Assembly (NCBI GenBank): GCA_047495785.1
Contig: JBLDXI010000020.1
Location: forward strand, 2,108,001-2,172,000
DNA: 64,000 nucleotides
Origin: Lepidodermella squamata
Lineage: Eukaryota > Gastrotricha
Direction: 5' to 3'
This document shows positions 59,226 through 64,000 of this stretch, piece by piece. Numbering within the stretch: the first letter of the stretch is position 1; the number at the start of each line of letters is the position of its first letter. The notes below the pieces were generated by a model that saw only the letters and a program-made list of their open reading frames with translations, did not search any database and was not told the origin of the DNA. Made by a program: the position numbers and the translations under genes.

Positions 59226-59608
59226 AGAATTTGAGTTGGCGACCGCTTAATAAAGTTCTGCGTAAACGATTTCTTCCCATCAAAAAAGGTTACGATTTTC
59301 GTGAAAAGTTTTTCGATTGTTGACAGAAATTAGCGTTTTCATTTTTCCGTATGATCGATTGTAACGAATACTTAACGAATCAGAACAAATGGGATGCATG
59401 GCAAGGTTGCATGCGTCATCTCGCCCAAGATGTGGCAGCTAAATAAGAGTTTATTATTCATCCGATTATGCCAACATGTTTTGTGTAAGTAAGCTTCAGT
59501 GGAACGTTCAATGAATTTCCCGTTGTTGCGCGTCGCATCCGAAATATGGCCTTAAGAATCCAGTGATAAAAATGAAACCCACTGGTTTCAATCAAACGAA
59601 AAGCTAAG

Positions 59609-60307
59609 ATGGCTAACATCTTCATTGTTATTCTAATTTGCCTTGCCCCAGCATTAGTTCTTGGGGGTCGGTTGAAACCGGGCGGCTTGTTAGGTGACCG
59701 CAACAGACCCCGAGCTGGGGCTGGATCTCAAGCCTCTGCTAATCGCCCACTGGCAAGTCCCGGGGGAACCAGAAAAGGTCGTTTTGATCTTTTATCTTCC
59801 TTTATACCATAGAGATCAGGTTAATCTGATCTCTATGCTTTATACATGAGTGGGATTGCTTTTCAGTTTCAGATACATTCAAGGCTTCTTCGATTGGAAC
59901 AGGGCTTCGGAGCAATGCCGCAACGTCAATGGCCGATTAGCTGTCGTTGAAACGCAGCAACAGCACGAAGAAATTAAACGAATTCTCGGCAATAACTGGG
60001 CATGGATTGGTCTGCAAAAGGTAGTTGCTGATTTACTTTGACCACTGAACACTTGTTTGCCCTCTTGCATAGAATCCAACGTGGCGATGGGTTTCCGGCC
60101 GTGAGATGCGCCTAGCGAGTGCCTTTTCTGCTTGGACATCAGGTTTACAAATCTCACCGCATTGAATTCAATTTTCAGACTTAAGTTCTGATACTACCTA
60201 TAGGTCAACCGAGCAGCAGGAGAGAGGACATGTGCGCGTTTCACAAGGATGGTCTCAAGGAGGACCCGTGCCGACGTCATCACAACGCAATTTGCGAAGT
60301 AAGGTAA
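59609..60307 (+). CDS. Secreted C-type lectin-like protein, second copy
   Basis: Exon 1 (59609-59777) encodes a signal peptide (MANIFIVILICLAPALVLG) and a Gly/Arg-rich linker ending TRKG at a phase-1 GTCGTT donor. The lectin domain exons cover about 59850-60020, 60073-60170 and 60242-60307, with FFDWNRASEQC, LGNNWAWIGLQK, the sugar-site position QPS (WTSGQPSS) instead of EPN, and three further cysteines (DMC, DPC, AIC). The entry into the second exon is unclear: the family-like segment SFRYIQG needs an acceptor ending TACATGAG at 59850 (weak), while the better TTTTCAG sites give the wrong phase, and an AAG at about 59881 would be in phase but shorten the domain. An extra intron splits the last domain exon relative to the first lectin. 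Probably functional, with a divergent ligand site. Confidence 0.75.
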
Positions 60308-60447
60308 TTGAAATTGTTGAAGAAATTGTAAATTCGAGGAAGTAAAATAAATTGTTTTGATTGTTTTCTTCGATATTTATTACATACTTCAACTGCTACA
60401 CCTACAACACGAAATCATATCGATTCAAAGCCTATTAAAGTTTACAG

Positions 60448-62841
60448 TTATCTCGGTCCAGGGACATGTGTACTTCTACGGGATTTTATGAAGGGGTAAA
60501 AGCCAGCTAAGCTTGTAGAATTCCCAAGAACAAGGGCTCCAAATGACAGTATTGACACCTGCAGGGTAAGCTGTGAGGCAGGAACAATAATCATGAGAAT
60601 GAGAATTGTTATTGACAATGTCGCTTGATTCATAAACGCGACTAGAATAGATACAAATTCAGTCTTGAGCATATCGTCAAATGCCACATAGCGAAGTTGA
60701 ATTACGAAGAAAAAATCAGCTAGAAGCATCAGAACGTGATAGCTTGCGATTCCCAAGACCCAAAGCCATTCGTAAGATGAATCGCAGGAATAATTAGCAT
60801 AGACGAAATATGCATCTTCCAGGTAATCAAACATAACTTCTGACCTGTGCTGTACCATCCTGATGGGACTGACAATCAGCCAAGAAACCAATAACGCTGA
60901 ACTGATTGCTACATTGCCGATTGAGGCTATTGGATTCCATACACTTCTATTTCTACCTGTATTTGATACTTTTATGATCACTTTGACTTCTCGAATGCTC
61001 GGTCCTAACGAAGTTGAGCCTGTGGCGCGCGAAATTCTACGCTGATGGTTACTAGTGGGAGACGTGGAACCGTTTGTATAGACCGAGTTAATTGCAGAAA
61101 AACCCGTCTGAGGTTTCTTACCTGCCTTATTCTTATTCCCCGATGCTTCAAAGTAATCCTGTGCCATTTTGTAAAGAATCGCAGATCTGGAAAACACACA
61201 GCTGTATTGCAATGAAACGCCGATCGTCAGTAAGATGGCCTTGAATGGGCAAATTAATCCTGACAATTCCATTGCAAACAGGAAGCCGACAACGTTTAAA
61301 AAAATCCCGCCTGTCAACATGGCGGTGTTCTTTATGAAATGGACTTTGTCTCGAGCGATTGAAAGGGCGGTAAATGCGACAACGTGCCCAATAATTCCCG
61401 CGAGAGACAACGTTGCAATGAGCCAAAACAAAGATGGAGGAAAAGTATACAATATCGTGTTAACTTCGGACAAATCATTTGGAGCTCGGCCAGTACTTCG
61501 ATGCCAGATAACCGGCGCATATTGTTCAATGCTGTAAGCGTTGTAGTCGAAGATTCTCGAAGCATTCGATCCCAAGTAGGAGATTTTATGGGTAACTCGC
61601 ATGGAGTTGTTGATCCACTGACTTGCGTATTGAGGCTCAAAGTCGTATTCGATTCGTTCCGAAAACTTAAGGCGACCAACACGAAGTCCGACAATGTCGA
61701 GCTTTGATGCCGTCTCGTTCACAATCGTCATCACTTCTTCACGCTTGACTTTGAAATCTGATGTAGTCAAGTTCTTAGCTCTCAGGGCCATCTCACTGTT
61801 ACTTAGAGTTACCAAAGCCTGCAACATTGTATCGTGGCAGCGATGCCTTTGAATGTAGTCAGGAGATCGGCTGTTATTGGTTAACTTATCGAGCATCGTC
61901 TCAAATTCAGCTAAATCATAGCCAAGATTTGTTTTGCCAAAGTTGGTGTAGGCGATTTCTGAGGGTCCAAGCCAAATTGTTCGTTTAACTTGCTCTGCCA
62001 TCGCATTTTGAGTACAACCTGGTGGATACCTGTTCTCAGGTGAATACGGGTCGAAAAATACCAATGGTAGGGCAATGAATAAGTAATTTGGTCCAGTTGC
62101 TCCTCCAAGGTAGGCATAACAAAGGAAAAGAATCAATCGCGAGACTTCTGTGAACAAAATTGTGATGATTCTTGTATCTGTATCGAGAAGCGGCGCTACA
62201 GTTTCTGCATTGATGTCGTAGAGATTTCCGAACCAGGTGACTTCAATGCCAAGCTTCGTAGCGGCCGAGTAGTAAGCTAGGGCGTTGTAGAACTGATTCG
62301 CATTGCCGGCGAAGCTCAGGATTCCTAACTGTTTCCAAGCAGCAACTTTGCGAATGTACTGAATTTGAATGAATGGCAGAGAGTCGTATGAAATTCGATT
62401 GCGGTAGAGATTAGGATAGTTCTTCCTGTTAGCCGTGAACGCCACCCCTCCGCAATGAGTTGCGAACTGTACGAAATTGTTCGCCCGAGCTGCTCTAGCA
62501 ACCACTTGGCACGATAGAAATGTTCCGATGAATACCGGGGAGACAAAGTTACTGCTACCTGAATCTACCCCGAAGTCACGCAAAAAATCGACGAAACCTC
62601 TCGGAACAAACCGTACGACTTCGCCTTCATCGCGATAGACCATGTCGATTTTGTAGCCCGGTAGGAATCTCTCCGCGTTCGAGTTGAACCAGTTGACGGC
62701 GACATCCATAGAGGCCTGGCAGATTTTACCATCCCTTGGCGCGTTGCCAGAAAATGGTATGATAGCTAACATTTTCAGGCTAACATTTCCCTGGACGAAA
62801 TGAAGTTCCAAAGACACCAATGCAAGTAAGGCGGCGAACAT
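60448..62841 (-). CDS. Intronless class C (GABA-B-like) G-protein-coupled receptor, second copy
   Basis: A single exon encodes about 797 residues from the Met at 62841 (FAALLALVSLELHFVQG signal peptide); an in-frame Met at 62895 is less likely. The venus-flytrap domain (residues about 20-440) opens LKMLAIIPFSGNAPRDGKIC and contains several cysteines and glycosylation motifs. Seven membrane helices start near residue 460 (LFWLIATLSLAGIIGHVVAF), with SCVFSRSAILYKMAQDYF in the helix-3 position of GABA-B receptors. There is no Cys-rich linker. It resembles the receptor at 31194-33536 in order and opening sequence (LAI-P-x-GN...C.ASMD) but is strongly diverged. Ligand unknown. It converges on the lectin at 59609-60307. 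Confidence 0.85.
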   Translation of the reverse strand: MFAALLALVSLELHFVQGNVSLKMLAIIPFSGNAPRDGKICQASMDVAVNWFNSNAERFLPGYKIDMVYRDEGEVVRFVPRGFVDFLRDFGVDSGSSNFVSPVFIGTFLSCQVVARAARANNFVQFATHCGGVAFTANRKNYPNLYRNRISYDSLPFIQIQYIRKVAAWKQLGILSFAGNANQFYNALAYYSAATKLGIEVTWFGNLYDINAETVAPLLDTDTRIITILFTEVSRLILFLCYAYLGGATGPNYLFIALPLVFFDPYSPENRYPPGCTQNAMAEQVKRTIWLGPSEIAYTNFGKTNLGYDLAEFETMLDKLTNNSRSPDYIQRHRCHDTMLQALVTLSNSEMALRAKNLTTSDFKVKREEVMTIVNETASKLDIVGLRVGRLKFSERIEYDFEPQYASQWINNSMRVTHKISYLGSNASRIFDYNAYSIEQYAPVIWHRSTGRAPNDLSEVNTILYTFPPSLFWLIATLSLAGIIGHVVAFTALSIARDKVHFIKNTAMLTGGIFLNVVGFLFAMELSGLICPFKAILLTIGVSLQYSCVFSRSAILYKMAQDYFEASGNKNKAGKKPQTGFSAINSVYTNGSTSPTSNHQRRISRATGSTSLGPSIREVKVIIKVSNTGRNRSVWNPIASIGNVAISSALLVSWLIVSPIRMVQHRSEVMFDYLEDAYFVYANYSCDSSYEWLWVLGIASYHVLMLLADFFFVIQLRYVAFDDMLKTEFVSILVAFMNQATLSITILILMIIVPASQLTLQVSILSFGALVLGNSTSLAGFYPFIKSRRSTHVPGPR

Positions 62842-63529
62842 GTATTCCTTCGGTATATCCACGAAAAGCGATATTTTAAAATTCGATGTAATCAAGGTTC
62901 AAGGTTTCAAGGTAATTTTGCTGAGATTTTGTAGAATCTTTATCCAAAAGATATTTTAAGGATGCTTTTAATAAAGATAAGTGTAAACACACGTCGACTG
63001 TCGCAGCACTTATAAATAATTAAACTGGCTTCGACCCTAGTTAGGAAATTATAGACCAAGTTGAGATTTTACTTCAATACCTTGTCACCACTTTTCATCT
63101 CTCTCTTTGATTGGTCCATGCGAAGGAGAAATCAATAATAGTTCTCTACCCACTTAGGCTTAATTCTTAGACAAGTTGGACTCCTTGATGAAACCAATAT
63201 GTACTTAGTGTCAATGCGAGTAAAAATGCGCTGGGGGTATAGATTATGAGAATATTGATGAAAATAAAAAAACGATGGAAACGATTGAAAGCAAGGAAAA
63301 GAATTATGCTCAACCTTGCGGAACAAAATCCTACGTCTCTCATGGCCAGCTAAGGAAATTTACCGCTTCACTGGATTATAACTCGGATTATAACGGACGA
63401 CACATACCGCAAAATCTTTCGGGTGAAATTGGAAATCTGGAAAGCTGAATTCTCAAATTTCACACCAGAACCCGCTAACTATTCGCTATAACTCTCAATT
63501 CAATAAAGGAACTGAACTTCATTAATTAT

Positions 63530-64000
63530 TAATTAAGAAAAGTCGGGCACGCATGATTGAAATCATCTCGAAGAAGCGGAAGCTCTAGAAAATGACATTA
63601 GTTATAGGTACTATTAAGAATGTCGACATTCTTAATAGTACCTCAGAACGATTAAGCAAACGCAGCTAGGTAATCCTTAGAATCTTGAAAATCAACTTAT
63701 CGACAATTGAGCGATTGAGCGTAGGGAAAATCTTACGCCGGTACCAAATTTCATTTAATTCAATACCTAACCATTTTATTCGTTATTTAACTGGTTAGGG
63801 TTAGGGTTAAGAGTTAGATTTGGGTTGGGTTAGGGTTGACGGCGGGCTTAAACTTGTGGATTTTGAACTGATTGGAATAATTTGGCAATGATTTCACTGT
63901 ATCCCTTGAGCGCTTCACCAGGTGATAGAAGAAGTTTGAAATGTTATTTGGAGGAAATTTCGTCGACAGATCTAGGCAATCCTCTGCAATTACGAGGGGG
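63530..64000. repeat. Dispersed repeat, copy 2, with a perfect palindrome and telomere-like bases
   Basis: It matches 55886-56160 in order but is longer. A 38-base perfect palindrome (63606-63643, centred on GTCGAC) replaces the single-copy segment of copy 1, and TTAGGG-like units interrupted by variants lie at 63793-63836. It runs to the window edge. Confidence 0.7.

Overview
The window is animal nuclear DNA. It is AT-rich, with split genes, mostly GT-AG introns (many only 50-80 bases, a few of 0.5-2.6 kb), AATAAA signals and metazoan-only families: liprin-beta, a Fox transcription factor, an acetylcholine receptor alpha subunit, class C GPCRs and C-type lectins. A long CCDC180 gene preceded by a canonical RFX X-box points to an animal with motile cilia or flagella. 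TTAGGG-type telomere repeats lie internally. Together these suggest a compact invertebrate genome; I cannot name the phylum (a small spiralian or another TTAGGG lineage would fit).

Layout. 2.3-3.8 kb (+): a secreted mucin-like, probably GPI-anchored, Cys-rich protein. 4.7-19.3 kb (-): liprin-beta, reconstructed in phase over seven shared exons with three candidate first exons; its introns hold transposon debris, a nested + strand gene and an inverted copy of part of the first gene. 19.8-20.3 kb (-): mitochondrial ATP synthase subunit c. 21.8-30.8 kb (+): CCDC180, whose 1.9-kb intron carries on the opposite strand a small secreted precursor ending in a W(X6)WG-RR motif typical of amidated myoinhibitory-type neuropeptides. 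31.2-33.5 kb (-): intronless class C GPCR. 33.8-35.7 kb (-): unknown disordered protein with an internal duplication. 36.2-38.4 kb (-): forkhead gene of the FoxB/FoxE kind. 41.4-42.6 kb (-): tandem pair of small secreted four-cysteine proteins. 44.5-47.5 kb (-): nicotinic receptor alpha subunit with several tiny exons.

From 49 kb to the right end the sequence looks accessory: two divergent Cys-loop receptor subunits alternate with two secreted C-type lectins and a second intronless class C GPCR, interspersed with a foldback element, a complete 200-bp terminal-inverted-repeat element, a damaged non-LTR retrotransposon, a dispersed repeat present twice and telomere-like repeats. Receptor-type and secreted genes dominate the right part, while the left part holds housekeeping, synaptic and ciliary genes. 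No rRNA, convincing tRNA, CRISPR or operon structure was seen.

Candidates most likely to be undescribed are the four-Cys peptide pair (41434-42635), the nested W(X6)W-amide precursor (26006-26347) and the receptor/lectin cluster (50305-62895). Exon junctions were inferred by hand from splice consensus and reading-frame continuity.
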